Numbered from the stretch's first letter, positions 24,723 through 34,024 are shown. The stretch is 43,055 bases of DNA from Candidatus Bathyarchaeota archaeon (GCA_018397065.1 JAGTRI010000011.1:1-43055); one strand, 5' to 3'. Notes: generated from the sequence alone by a model not told the origin. Numbers and translations are program-made.

Positions 24723-25733
24723 TTAGACTCCTTGAGGTGATTCAAGGCTTACATAAGAGAACTGCGGAGAACTTAGGCTGATTACTTTCGGAGGTCTTGA
24801 TGCATACCTTAGCCTTATAAGCCGTTTTGCAGGTCCTGCGACGCTTCCTTTCAACATTATGTAGGTGTTTCTAACTGGGCCGTATCTCAGAAATCCGCCT
24901 TTAGGTGTGACTTCGTTGCCATCTTTGCCAATTTTTAAAATACGTTTGTTAAATTCGGTCCTCTGGTGGTAGCCCATTTGACCTGGCCTTGGAACAGTAT
25001 AGAGAACTCTTGCTGGAATCCAAGGACCTAATGTGGCAATGCCTCGCTTTGTTTTGTTTCCTTTGTGTTGCAGGATAGCTACATGCCACCTTCTTACTAC
25101 TCCCTGCCAACCTTTTCCTTTGCTTACGGAAATGGTGTCTATAAATTGACCTTCTTTAAAGACTTCTTCAGCTTGAACTGTTTTGCCCAGAATTTTTTTC
25201 ACATAACTAAATTGTTCCTTAATCGTAGCTCCACCAACCTTGATTTCCATGATGTCAGGTTTCTTTTTCGGAATACCTGTTAACCTAGGTTGTGTTGCAG
25301 CTAATACGCGGAACTCCACAATTTTATCGAGGTTTTCTTCAATCTTTTTCAGGTTTTCATCACTCTTAAACTCTCGTGGAACTCCTTTAATTCTTTCAAA
25401 ATCCTTTGGTAGGGAGTCAGCCCACACTTCTGTCAAGGTTTTTAATCCATTACTGTCCTTGGTGTAAGCCCTTACTGCACAAATGGTCATAGGAGGCGTC
25501 TCAATAATTGTTACTGGGGAGGCAATTTCTTTGCCGAAATTTGGTGAACGCTGTCTGTCTTCAACCATGAAGACGTAAGACATGCCTGCCTTATAGCCAG
25601 CGAACCCCAGTAAAACTGGACCTTCTTTAACCTCGGGCCAGTATCTTATCCTTCCATTGGGGTGAGAAGCACGTCCCCTAGGTAGATAAGCCAAGGATCC
25701 ATGTTTAGGTGCATGTTGTTTTCTATGGCCCAT
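24723..25733 (-). CDS. rpl3: 50S ribosomal protein L3
   Basis: Early assembly protein near the peptidyl-transferase centre. The 336 residues of the archaeal form begin MGHRKQHAPKHGSLAYLPRG and contain GYKAGMSYVFM and the W-loop region TKRGIATLGPWIPARV. It is the first gene of the operon, preceded by a GGGG-type ribosome-binding site and a leader of about 45 bases. Confidence 0.97.
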   Translation of the reverse strand: MGHRKQHAPKHGSLAYLPRGRASHPNGRIRYWPEVKEGPVLLGFAGYKAGMSYVFMVEDRQRSPNFGKEIASPVTIIETPPMTICAVRAYTKDSNGLKTLTEVWADSLPKDFERIKGVPREFKSDENLKKIEENLDKIVEFRVLAATQPRLTGIPKKKPDIMEIKVGGATIKEQFSYVKKILGKTVQAEEVFKEGQFIDTISVSKGKGWQGVVRRWHVAILQHKGNKTKRGIATLGPWIPARVLYTVPRPGQMGYHQRTEFNKRILKIGKDGNEVTPKGGFLRYGPVRNTYIMLKGSVAGPAKRLIRLRYASRPPKVISLSSPQFSYVSLESPQGV

Positions 25734-25801
25734 CGGTTTTACCCCTTTTTATGTGTTCTTTACTTTGCCTTTTCAGTCATTTTGAATATGGCAACTCTCA
25801 A

Positions 25802-25824
25802 CATATAAAAGGCATAATATAAAC
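25802..25824 (-). promoter_or_regulatory. TATA boxes of the L3 ribosomal protein operon
   Basis: On the minus strand, TTTTATATG (25810-25802) and GTTTATATT (25824-25816) are two overlapping TATA-like boxes. Either would start transcription near 25775-25790, about 45 bases before the L3 ATG. Confidence 0.5.
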
Positions 25825-25944
25825 ATTTATGACTTAAATCTATCAGCAAAATTGTCGTATAGAATTATTTTCAATTTCCTAAGCTTCAGTTGTATTTTCA
25901 ATAATTAGAAGGTTCAGATTAGACGGATAGTTGTAACTTAGTTT

Positions 25945-26289
25945 TCACGTTCTTTTTTCATTTAGAATACTTTTTAGAACCTCTCTCACCGGCTTCTCAA
26001 AGAGCTCTCGCAGGTTATTCAGAAGTTTTGTCCCTTCCTCTGTAATTGAGTAATACTTAATCCGTCTTCGGCCCTTCTGCACCCACTTTCCTGAAATAAG
26101 TTTCTTGTTCTCAAGTTCATACAGGAGCGGATAAATGACGCCTGAGCTGAAATCTCTTTCAGTTAGCCTTTTCATCTCCTCAACCATCTTATACCCAGAC
26201 ATTGGCCGCTGACTTATAATCCATAGGATTATAGCTCTGCTGAAGCCTCTAATGGTTGCTTTGACGAAGTCTTCTTCAACGTCAGTCAA
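25945..26289 (-). CDS. PadR family transcriptional regulator, copy A
   Basis: Winged-helix regulator that usually represses under control of a small effector. The 114 residues follow the PadR plan: AIILWIISQRPMSGYKMVEEM, then SSGVIYPLLYELENKKLI, the wing (GRRRIKYYSITEEG), and a C-terminal dimerisation helix. It is divergent from a second PadR gene, the two starts being 132 bases apart. Confidence 0.9.
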   Translation of the reverse strand: MTDVEEDFVKATIRGFSRAIILWIISQRPMSGYKMVEEMKRLTERDFSSGVIYPLLYELENKKLISGKWVQKGRRRIKYYSITEEGTKLLNNLRELFEKPVREVLKSILNEKRT

Positions 26290-26380
26290 TAGATAAGCCT
26301 CCGCTATAAGTTTTAATAATAAAATATGAAGATTATTATGCTTTTATTTATATTCGAAATTATTTAACATATCGAAAAGC

Positions 26381-26397
26381 TGATATATCATGTATCA
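26381..26397. promoter_or_regulatory. Palindromic site, possible PadR operator
   Basis: TGATATATCATGTATCA contains the perfect 10-base palindrome TGATATATCA and an ATGTATCA half-site, just upstream of PadR copy B. PadR sites commonly carry ATGTAT/ATACAT halves. It also contains a TATA-like core, so binding would block transcription of copy B. This is inference. Confidence 0.35.
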
Positions 26398-26421
26398 ATG
26401 TTTAATTTTTGAGAAAAACTT

Positions 26422-26742
26422 ATGGTTACAGTCATCGAATCCTTTGTTCATGGTCTTGAGAGACCGATCATCTTGTGGCTTCTCTACCAAAAACCCATGC
26501 ATGGATATGGCCTAATAAAAGAGCTGAAGGGTCTAACTGGAAAAAAGCAAAAACCCAGCATGATCTATCCTTTTCTCCACTGGCTGGAGGATAATGGATT
26601 CGCAGAGGGTAAATGGGTAGAAGAAGATGGGCGAAACATAAGATGTTACTCCTTAACAGAGAAAGGAAAAATTCTTCTCAAATGGACTTGCGACCTCTTA
26701 AAAAGACCTCTCAAGGAAATCTTAACAGATCTTCTGGCTTGA
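26422..26742 (+). CDS. PadR family transcriptional regulator, copy B
   Basis: Second PadR protein of 106 residues. RPIILWLLYQKPMHGYGLIKEL parallels copy A, followed by KPSMIYPFLHWLEDNGFAEGKW and the wing (GRNIRCYSLTEKG). It probably arose by duplication and now sits head-to-head with copy A. The radical SAM gene at 26892 is next on the same strand, about 150 bases on, with its own promoter signals, and is a candidate target. Confidence 0.89.
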   Translation: MVTVIESFVHGLERPIILWLLYQKPMHGYGLIKELKGLTGKKQKPSMIYPFLHWLEDNGFAEGKWVEEDGRNIRCYSLTEKGKILLKWTCDLLKRPLKEILTDLLA

Positions 26743-26830
26743 AAGAAACTGTTTATACTTTTCTATTGTATTATCTTAGTTTTAGCCTAATATTTGCAGT
26801 ACCTGTTAATTAAAAAATTTTTCGCCAAAA

Positions 26831-26842
26831 TATTAATATATC
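26831..26842 (+). promoter_or_regulatory. TATA box for the radical SAM gene
   Basis: TATTAATATATC lies about 50-60 bases before the ATG at 26892, which itself follows a GGGAGG ribosome-binding site. A transcript start near 26865 is implied. Confidence 0.45.
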
Positions 26843-26891
26843 AAAGTTTAAATGTTTTGAAAATTATAATAACTCATGGGAGGAACCGCTG

Positions 26892-28490
26892 ATGCCATCT
26901 ATTGACGGAGGCTACAGAATCGTTCTTACTGCAGACCGAACTTTGATGAGCGAGTATGGTGGTGGCATTTTCTTAGGGTTTAGCGCCTGCGTTCCCATGG
27001 GTCTAATCCCTGACAAACTTTACTTTTCGTTGCTTTGCCCTCCGATAAATGTGAAACAGAACGGGTTGGTTGACGTAGCTCCTTGTGGAACTCGGCGGAT
27101 TGAGGCAACACTGCTTGATCGCGGTTTTCGTAGAGAAGATGTAATTGTTGCCCACCCAGAGCATCTAGAAAAAGTTGTGGGTCCGAGCACGAAAGTTTTA
27201 GGGATAACTGAAAATGACCCGCTTGGAATCGGTCCCGCAACCTCAACTTTCACAGGGATTTTCGGTGGCAAAGCCTACATGGAGGTTAAGTTCAGAGAAT
27301 TGCTAAAGCACCCAGCTGTTGTAAAATTCCAACCGAAGATTGTGGTGGGCGGTCCTGGAGCTTGGCAGCTTGAGCCTGAAGAAGTACGTAAAGATCTGGG
27401 CGTTGATTGTGTAGTCATAGGTGAAGGCGAACGGGTTGTATCTCAAATCTTTGAGAAGGCGTGCAATGGTGAGGAACTGCCCGGTGTAGTTTATGGAGAA
27501 CCAGCATCCGTTGATGAGATACCATTGATCAGGGGGGCAACTATAAACGGGTTGGTCGAAATTGCTCGTGGGTGCGGAAGAGGATGCGACTTCTGTGTTC
27601 CAACACTGCAGTGCTACCGTTGCTTTCCCATCGACCGCATCCTTAAGGAAGTAGACGTAAACATAAAGGCTGGCAGGCGTCCTCTTTTGCATGCTGAGGA
27701 CGTTCTGAGATACGGAGCAAAGGGCATAGAAGTAAACGAGGAAGCAGTTGTTAATTTATTCAGGTCTGTGAAGAATTATCCAGGTGTTAATGACGTTTCG
27801 ATGAGCCATTTCGCGCTTGCTTCTGTTGCAAGTGCTCCTGAAGTTATCAAAGAAATATCAAACATTTTAGGAATAGATAAGAAACACTGGTTTAGTGGGC
27901 AAACTGGCATTGAAACTGGCAGCCCCGAAATGATGAAGAGGCACATGAAAGGAAAATGTAAACCGTTCAAGCCTGAACAGTGGCCACAAGTGGTTTTGAA
28001 CGCTTTTGAGATTTTATCGGAGAACAACTGGGTTCCATGCGCAACCTTGGTATTAGGCCTTCCAGAAGAGACTGAGAGAGACACTGAATTTACGCTGTCG
28101 CTGGTAGAAGAATTAAAGCCTTTTAAGAGCTTAATTGTTCCGTTGTTCTTGGTTTCCACTGGAGGGTTAAAGGATAAAGCAGAATCCTTCACTTTAGACA
28201 AGATGACGCCTAAGCACAGTGAATTGTTTCTGAAATGCTGGAAACACAACCTAGAGTGGGCCCCTATACTGGTTAAGGAATGGGCGAACCTCAGTATTAA
28301 AAATCCAATTCTAAGGCATGGATTGAATTTAATCATGTCATATGGAATCAAACAAGCTATGAAATTAATTCAGATATGCGAAAGGGATTATGATTGTAAC
28401 ATACCAGACATGGTTAGAGATTACAGAAATGGAGAAATTGAAGTACAACCTTTACCAGTTCGTCTTGTACACCAGGTTATAGGCAATTAA
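26892..28490 (+). CDS. Radical SAM protein with a degenerate cobalamin-binding-like N-terminus
   Basis: Uses a 4Fe-4S cluster to split SAM and start radical chemistry. The cluster motif is RGCGRGCDFC near residues 228-237 (CxxxCxxC). The N-terminal 200 residues have the layout of B12-binding domains (VLGITENDPLGIG, then KIVVGGPGAWQLE and VIGEGERVV), which suggests the P-methylase/BchE-like branch, although the classic DxHxxG motif is not seen. The C-terminal part carries LVLGLPEETERDTEFT. The 532 residues are normal. The substrate is unknown; nearby PadR genes suggest induced expression. Confidence 0.88.
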   Translation: MPSIDGGYRIVLTADRTLMSEYGGGIFLGFSACVPMGLIPDKLYFSLLCPPINVKQNGLVDVAPCGTRRIEATLLDRGFRREDVIVAHPEHLEKVVGPSTKVLGITENDPLGIGPATSTFTGIFGGKAYMEVKFRELLKHPAVVKFQPKIVVGGPGAWQLEPEEVRKDLGVDCVVIGEGERVVSQIFEKACNGEELPGVVYGEPASVDEIPLIRGATINGLVEIARGCGRGCDFCVPTLQCYRCFPIDRILKEVDVNIKAGRRPLLHAEDVLRYGAKGIEVNEEAVVNLFRSVKNYPGVNDVSMSHFALASVASAPEVIKEISNILGIDKKHWFSGQTGIETGSPEMMKRHMKGKCKPFKPEQWPQVVLNAFEILSENNWVPCATLVLGLPEETERDTEFTLSLVEELKPFKSLIVPLFLVSTGGLKDKAESFTLDKMTPKHSELFLKCWKHNLEWAPILVKEWANLSIKNPILRHGLNLIMSYGIKQAMKLIQICERDYDCNIPDMVRDYRNGEIEVQPLPVRLVHQVIGN

Positions 28491-28553
28491 CCTAATGTAA
28501 AATCCTTTTTAGACAACTATAATTGGTAGCTCAAATCTTTCCAATTTGGTTCC

Positions 28554-29363
28554 TTAGAAGATATAGGACGGTTCTCTTTCTCGGGTTGTTCTCTCTTTGT
28601 ATCCATCGACAAGTCCGCGCATATCAGGTTGCCTACTAAGTTCTTTTTGAAACTCCGCTTCGAATGCTTCCATCTTCTTCCTAAGGTCAGCTAAGTCAAG
28701 TTTTATGCCTGTTAAATGTAGAATCTTTTCAAGTATGAGGTAAACTCCTCGTGGGTATATTCCTGAAACGTACATTGGAACTGGGCTCCAAAAGCTGATT
28801 ACGCCTATTCCTTTTCTCTTAGATTTGATCATTATCTCGCTGAAGATGCTTGTTGGACCACTGTAATTAGTAAGCTCCACTCCAGCCTTCTTCAGCTCAG
28901 GTATTATTCCTTCGTCGCTTGCAGAAGCAGAAACCGTTAATTGGCCTGGGCTGGACAAATCTGACAGGAATCCTCCGCACGTAAAAATAAGTTTTACCTT
29001 GGCTCTCTTGGCTACCTTAAGCACAGTGTCCACGTATTTTGGCCAGTTTCGGTGAGGTTCGTGACCAAGCATTAAAATAAGTGGTTGACCGAGGGCTGCG
29101 GTGGTAGACTGGTAGAATTCGTTTTTCGGAGGATCATAGGACTGTACTAAGCCGTCTTTTATTGTGACCGTTGGTCGGTACAGCGCGTAATCGTGGAACT
29201 TGTCAGCTGAGATTTCGTAAAATTTTTTTGCTTCTATCTTGTCCACTAAATATTTTACAGAAAAAGTTGAGACCTTGCCTGCGTTTACCCATCCTTCTAT
29301 GCCGATTACCATAATTAAGTTGCTGGGCCTTCGGCTTTTAGAAGATTTTTTAGCCGCCTTCAT
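28554..29363 (-). CDS. PAC2 family protein
   Basis: PAC2 proteins resemble the eukaryotic proteasome-assembly chaperone; the archaeal ones have an uncertain role. Residues about 20-210 carry the fold: MVIGIEGWVNAGKVSTFSV, PTVTIKDGLVQSYDPPKNEF, PLILMLGHEPHRNW, LIFTCGGFLSDL and MYVSGIYPRGV. The ATG at 29363 follows GGAGATAGCA; a GTG at 29375 would lie on that site. The C-terminal 60 residues are charged and helical. It is divergent from the GH3 gene and convergent with the radical SAM gene. Confidence 0.85.
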   Translation of the reverse strand: MKAAKKSSKSRRPSNLIMVIGIEGWVNAGKVSTFSVKYLVDKIEAKKFYEISADKFHDYALYRPTVTIKDGLVQSYDPPKNEFYQSTTAALGQPLILMLGHEPHRNWPKYVDTVLKVAKRAKVKLIFTCGGFLSDLSSPGQLTVSASASDEGIIPELKKAGVELTNYSGPTSIFSEIMIKSKRKGIGVISFWSPVPMYVSGIYPRGVYLILEKILHLTGIKLDLADLRKKMEAFEAEFQKELSRQPDMRGLVDGYKERTTREREPSYIF

Positions 29364-29392
29364 TGCTATCTCCACTTACTGTTTGAGCGGAA

Positions 29393-29402
29393 AAATATAT
29401 GG
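29393..29402 (+). promoter_or_regulatory. TATA box for the GH3 glycosidase gene
   Basis: AAATATATGG lies about 80-90 bases before the GH3 ATG, implying a leader of roughly 60 bases. It sits in the divergent region shared with the PAC2 gene. Confidence 0.4.
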
Positions 29403-29483
29403 AGATTACGGTTTAGCCGAAGATGTAAATAACCATTTAAGACAAAATAGAATAAAAAACTTGTATTCAGAGGCGAACATGAA

Positions 29484-31643
29484 ATGAAAGGCACGAAAGG
29501 TAAACCCGTTTATCTTGACGCTTCGCAACCTATCGATAAGAGGATAGAAGACCTGATATCACGAATGACGCTTGAGGAAAAGGTTGGCCAAACCGTTCAG
29601 TACTCCACATTTCAAGAGAAAGACGAGGCACTTATAAGGCAAGGTTTGATCGGCTCGTTTCTCAACGTAATAGGAGCTGAACAAACAAACAAGATTCAGA
29701 AGATTGCAGTTGAACAATCACGGCTTGGAATTCCATTAATATTTGGATTAGATGTGATACACGGTTTCAAAACTATATTTCCGATTCCATTGGGGATCGC
29801 AAGTAGCTGGGAACCTGATTTGGCGAAGCAAACAGCCTCAGTCGCAGCGGCAGAAGCGTCCTCAGAAGGCGTTCGCTGGACCTTTGCTCCGATGGTTGAC
29901 ATAGCCCGTGACCCAAGGTGGGGTAGAATCGCGGAGGGAGCGGGTGAAGACCCGTATTTGGGTTCAGCGATGGCAAGATCTTATGTTGAGGGATTCCAAG
30001 GTAATGACCTTTCTAAGCATGGCACCTTGGTTGCCTGCGCCAAGCATTACGTGGCTTACGGTGGGGCTGAGGGTGGAAGAGACTATAATACTGTTGATGT
30101 TTCTGAAAGAACTTTAAGGGACGTTTATTTGCCGCCTTTTGAGGCTGCGGTGAAGGCGGGAGTAGGGACGATAATGAGTGCATTCAACGATTTGGGCGGT
30201 GTTCCTGCTTCCTGTAACAGTTTCACTCTTACTACGATTTTGCGGGGTGAGTGGGGGTTCGAAGGCTTCGTCGTAAGTGACTGGAACTCAATACGTGAGC
30301 TCATTAATCATGGTGTTGCAGCCACGCCAAGTGAGGCAGCGAAAAAGGCATTTGAGGCAGGTGTGGACATGGATATGGTTGGAGGCGTTTATCAAACTTG
30401 TCTCGTGCAACTCGTTAAAGACGGAGAGGTTTCAGAAAAAACTTTGGACGCAGCTGTGAGACGCGTTCTTAGAATCAAGTTTAAACTAGGACTTTTCGAG
30501 CATCCTTATGTTGAACTTGGCATGTCAAGTAAGGTTATCAAAAGAAAAGAACATGTTGCCCTTGCACTTGAGGCAGCTCGAAAATCGATAGTTTTATTGA
30601 AAAACAAAGAACCCATTCTTCCATTAAAAAAAGACGTGAAGACAATAGCTGTTATAGGTCCCTTAGCTGATAATCAACCTGACCTTCTTGGATGTTGGTC
30701 GTTCACAGGAGAACCGGAAGACGTGGTTACGATTCTTGACGGCATAAAACGTAAGGTATCCATGAAAACAAGGATTCTTTACTCAAAAGGATGCGAGCTA
30801 GAGGGAACAGCGAAAACGGAATTTGAAGACGCAACAAAAAAGGCTAAAGAGGCAGATGTCGCCATTCTAGTTGTAGGCGAAGGTAGATTCATAACGGGCG
30901 AAGCGTCCAGCCGGTCAACTCTTGATCTGCCAGGCGTCCAAGACGAGCTTGTGAAAACGGTTTTTGAAACAGGTGTACCTTTAGTTTTGGTCTTAGTTAA
31001 TGGGAGGCCTTTATCAATTTCGTGGGTTGCTGAACATGTGCCTGCTATCTTGGAAGCTTGGCATCCTGGAATTCAAGGTGGAAACGCTGTTGCTGACATA
31101 TTATTCGGGGACTATAATCCAGCTGGTAGGTTGCCAGTTACGTTTCCTCGAACAGTGGGACAGGTGCCCATATATTATAACTACAAGAACACTGGTAGAC
31201 CTGCGTCCAGCGAAAGGTGGACTTCAAAGTACATAGACTTACCTGTAACGCCACTGTTTCCGTTTGGTCACGGACTGAGCTATACAAATTTCGAGTACAG
31301 CAACCTTCGAATTGTTCCTGACAGAATTAAGGTCAATGGAAAAGTCAAGGTTACAGTCGACATTCAGAACGTAGGCGCAAGAAAAGGAGACGAAGTAGTC
31401 CAACTTTACATCCGAGACGTAGTAGCAAGCGTAACAAGACCAGTTAAGGAACTCAAGGGATTCAAAAGAATAACGTTGGAGCCAGGTGAAAAACGGAGTG
31501 TTGAGTTCACACTTGGACTGGAGGAACTGGCATTCACTAACATCGACATGAAACGCGTTATAGAACCTGGGGCAATAGAGGTCATGGTAGGAAAATCTTC
31601 AGAAGACATACAACTGAAAGGCAAATTCGAAATAATCGCTTGA
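29484..31643 (+). CDS. Glycoside hydrolase family 3 (beta-glucosidase/beta-xylosidase type)
   Basis: Releases sugars from the non-reducing ends of beta-linked oligosaccharides. Three domains are visible in the 719 residues: an N-terminal TIM barrel (about 15-340) with KHYVAYG and the nucleophile Asp266 in GFVVSDWNS, an alpha/beta sandwich (about 370-570), and a C-terminal fibronectin III-like domain (about 620-719) after LFPFGHGLSYTNF. There is no signal peptide, so it probably acts on imported oligosaccharides. Bases GAGGCG precede the ATG. It forms a carbohydrate theme with the GH5 and clan-D-like genes downstream. Confidence 0.93.
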   Translation: MKGTKGKPVYLDASQPIDKRIEDLISRMTLEEKVGQTVQYSTFQEKDEALIRQGLIGSFLNVIGAEQTNKIQKIAVEQSRLGIPLIFGLDVIHGFKTIFPIPLGIASSWEPDLAKQTASVAAAEASSEGVRWTFAPMVDIARDPRWGRIAEGAGEDPYLGSAMARSYVEGFQGNDLSKHGTLVACAKHYVAYGGAEGGRDYNTVDVSERTLRDVYLPPFEAAVKAGVGTIMSAFNDLGGVPASCNSFTLTTILRGEWGFEGFVVSDWNSIRELINHGVAATPSEAAKKAFEAGVDMDMVGGVYQTCLVQLVKDGEVSEKTLDAAVRRVLRIKFKLGLFEHPYVELGMSSKVIKRKEHVALALEAARKSIVLLKNKEPILPLKKDVKTIAVIGPLADNQPDLLGCWSFTGEPEDVVTILDGIKRKVSMKTRILYSKGCELEGTAKTEFEDATKKAKEADVAILVVGEGRFITGEASSRSTLDLPGVQDELVKTVFETGVPLVLVLVNGRPLSISWVAEHVPAILEAWHPGIQGGNAVADILFGDYNPAGRLPVTFPRTVGQVPIYYNYKNTGRPASSERWTSKYIDLPVTPLFPFGHGLSYTNFEYSNLRIVPDRIKVNGKVKVTVDIQNVGARKGDEVVQLYIRDVVASVTRPVKELKGFKRITLEPGEKRSVEFTLGLEELAFTNIDMKRVIEPGAIEVMVGKSSEDIQLKGKFEIIA

Positions 31644-31724
31644 GAACCTAATTAATGAATAAAACAATTCCTTGAAGGCATTTTTCGGCCAATTCTGTTG
31701 CTGAACTGAGAAAAAATAATGTTT

Positions 31725-32309
31725 TCAAACAGTAAATTTACTTTCTTTTTTGCTGATTAGTTCAAGAATTTGTCTTTGCACCTCTTCAGGGTTTGGTACC
31801 GCTATCATTGTTGGGAAGACTCCTAAGCTGTAACCGTAGTACCCGTAGTATTTTGGGACCGCACCTACTTCCTTTATAACTAGACCGCTTACGCCGCAAA
31901 GTCTCTCCCAAAATGTTCTGCTTATCGTAACATCAGATATCCTTTCTAGGGGCACGCTTGTTATGCTGTAGCCTATGACTCCGCGTCTCCACACTACCCG
32001 TTTATCCGTAATCCAGTAGTGGTGTTTTTTAAATGTTAAATTGGCAAGCATCAACGTTAAAGCGACGGATACAGCAGCAAGAGCAAGGTACGAGATGGCA
32101 TAAGTTATGAGCAGCGGACCCACGCCCACCTCAGGGATTGGAGACCCACCTGTCGTCAAGTACAACGTCATTGCGATTACAACGTTAAGCATAGCAATGA
32201 ACACTAAAGCTGAGGCAATACACCTGACAGCGACATACCTCTTGAAACTGGGTGCTGGAGTGATATCCATAACTAGACGCTCCCCTTCGAGCATACGTAA
32301 TTCTGACAA
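31725..32309 (-). CDS. PH-domain membrane protein (bPH2/YdbS type)
   Basis: Two membrane spans (about residues 29-50 and 65-95) precede a bacterial-type PH domain whose TNLTFKKHHYWITDKRVVWR and SVPLERISDVTISRTFWERL segments are typical. The 194 residues match the family. The function of these proteins is not established. The start is TTG 32309 or ATG 32294 (MLEGERLVMD), with no clear ribosome-binding site. It is on the same strand as the ParB-like gene, which lies upstream of it. Confidence 0.82.
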   Translation of the reverse strand: MSELRMLEGERLVMDITPAPSFKRYVAVRCIASALVFIAMLNVVIAMTLYLTTGGSPIPEVGVGPLLITYAISYLALAAVSVALTLMLANLTFKKHHYWITDKRVVWRRGVIGYSITSVPLERISDVTISRTFWERLCGVSGLVIKEVGAVPKYYGYYGYSLGVFPTMIAVPNPEEVQRQILELISKKESKFTV

Positions 32310-32404
32310 AACTAATCCCCATTTTAGCTATACCTGCAGTAAGTAATAATCTTTATCTTTTTTGCGTTTCCATTTGTTTCCAATGCTTTTGTTGACCCAA
32401 AACT

Positions 32405-32812
32405 TTACTGTCTCTTTCTTTCGGCTTTTAAAGTCTTTTGCATTTTTTCGCAGCGTTTGTACCACAACTTTTCATACTGGCCATGGGGTACAACTCTGCC
32501 TTTTAAATCGGCTATCGACTGGATTCCTTCTTTTTTGCACCGTTTGACGCAGATTTTGTACGCGTCCCAGTCGAGTTTCTCGTTCTCCCAATAAACTGGA
32601 ACCTCGAAAAAACCACACAGGAAGGCCGCAAAAGCTCTTGTATGTCCGTCTACGAAGACGATTTCGTTTCCAAACCTCTTAACTGGTATAGGCTCTATTG
32701 ATGTTGGGATTTCGAAGTTAATCTTTTTCATTATCTCAGAAAACTTTTCGAAGCTAATGTACAGTTGACTGGGTTGAATTTTATCAAGTTTCATCATAAA
32801 TATTCTAGTCAT
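32405..32812 (-). CDS. Small ParB/sulfiredoxin-fold domain protein
   Basis: The 135 residues contain PVKRFGNEIVFVDGHTRAFAA near 42-62, resembling the DGHxR box of ParB/Srx-like domains. An upstream KLDKIQPSQLYIS resembles the entry strand of that fold. There is no helix-turn-helix, so it is not a complete ParB partition protein. The C-terminal third is basic. Free-standing domains of this fold include nucleotide-binding and nuclease-like members; no activity can be assigned. An ATG at 32812 or internal ATGs at 32797/32794 may be the start. Confidence 0.6.
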   Translation of the reverse strand: MTRIFMMKLDKIQPSQLYISFEKFSEIMKKINFEIPTSIEPIPVKRFGNEIVFVDGHTRAFAAFLCGFFEVPVYWENEKLDWDAYKICVKRCKKEGIQSIADLKGRVVPHGQYEKLWYKRCEKMQKTLKAERKRQ

Positions 32813-32968
32813 TGCACAATATCCCTATTACATAAAAATCCAAAAATGAATATTAATGCGCTTTGGAACAAGTGCCTATTGAAGATCCCCAAATAAAAAA
32901 TTGTTTGAAAAACCTTAAGTGAGGTGTCATTCTTTATTTTCCGCAATTTAATGTTCGGGGGCAATGGC

Positions 32969-34024
32969 ATGTTAAGAATAGGTATCATCGGCACAGGCGG
33001 CATGGGTAACCACCATGCAAGTGAGTTTTCAAAGATGAAGGACGTAAAGGTTGTGGCTTGCTGCGACATCTCGGAGCAGCGGCGTAAAGCTTTTGCTGAA
33101 AAATGGAAGGTTCCAGCAGTTTATGCGGATTACCATGAAATGCTTGAAAAAGAAGATTTGGACGGCGTCGCAGTCGTAACCGTTGATGATATGCACGCGC
33201 CGATTTCAATCGCTGCAATTGAAAAGGGTATCCCTGTTTTATGCGAAAAACCCATGGCAACCAACCTTAGCGATGCGAAGCGAATGCTTGAAGCTGCGAA
33301 AAAGAAAGGAGTAATCAATATGATTAACTTTTCTTATCGTAGCTCAAGCGGGCTGCAAGCAGCGTCAAAGGTTGTTAGCCAAGGCAAGATCGGCAACCTC
33401 AAACATGTGGAGTCAAGCTACCTTCAAAGTTGGCTTGTAAGCCGTTCATGGGGAGACTGGCGAACGTCGGAAGGTTGGCTTTGGCGTCTATCAACAAAGC
33501 ATGGAAGCATGGGCGCCTTAGGAGACATCGGAGTCCACATATACGACCTTACGAGCTTCCTCTGCGGTGATTTTGGACAGATTTACTGTAAACTTAAAAC
33601 TTTTGATAAGGGAGTACCGGAAAACCGAATTGGCGAGTACGTTTTGGACGCCAATGACAGCTTCGTATCAGCAGTGATTTTTAAGAATGGAGCTCTGGGG
33701 ACAATTACGGCGTCTAGGTGGGCAACGGGGCAGATCAACAGCCTAAGAGCCCGCGTTTATGGCGATAAAGGCGCAATCGAAATTGATTTGGACAGAGCGT
33801 ATGACGAATACCGCATATGCGTGGGCCAGAAGAACATTGATAAGGCAGTATGGAAAACCGTGAAGTGCCCTCCCACATCGAATAATTACCAAAGATTCAT
33901 AAAAGCCATTAAGACTGGCAGAAACGATCCTTCAGACTTTGAAAACGGCGTGAAGATTCAAGCCTACCTTGAAGCCAGCTTCGAATCCGACAGGTTAGGC
34001 AGGTGGGTCAACATCGAAATATGA
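32969..34024 (+). CDS. Gfo/Idh/MocA family oxidoreductase
   Basis: NAD(P)-dependent sugar or inositol dehydrogenase type. The N-terminal Rossmann motif GIIGTGGMGNHHA is followed by VPVLCEKPMATN (the family EKP signature), and the C-terminal alpha/beta domain holds GALGDIGVHIYDL, supplying the conserved D/H pair. The ATG at 32969 has a GGGGG-rich ribosome-binding site; a longer reading to 32924 is less likely. About 351 residues, as expected. It may act on sugars released by the nearby glycosidases. Confidence 0.92.
   Translation: MLRIGIIGTGGMGNHHASEFSKMKDVKVVACCDISEQRRKAFAEKWKVPAVYADYHEMLEKEDLDGVAVVTVDDMHAPISIAAIEKGIPVLCEKPMATNLSDAKRMLEAAKKKGVINMINFSYRSSSGLQAASKVVSQGKIGNLKHVESSYLQSWLVSRSWGDWRTSEGWLWRLSTKHGSMGALGDIGVHIYDLTSFLCGDFGQIYCKLKTFDKGVPENRIGEYVLDANDSFVSAVIFKNGALGTITASRWATGQINSLRARVYGDKGAIEIDLDRAYDEYRICVGQKNIDKAVWKTVKCPPTSNNYQRFIKAIKTGRNDPSDFENGVKIQAYLEASFESDRLGRWVNIEI

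Noticed and set aside
27776-28351. 191-codon minus-strand frame inside the radical SAM gene
   Set aside because: Antisense shadow with no recognisable domain; the plus strand has the cluster motif.
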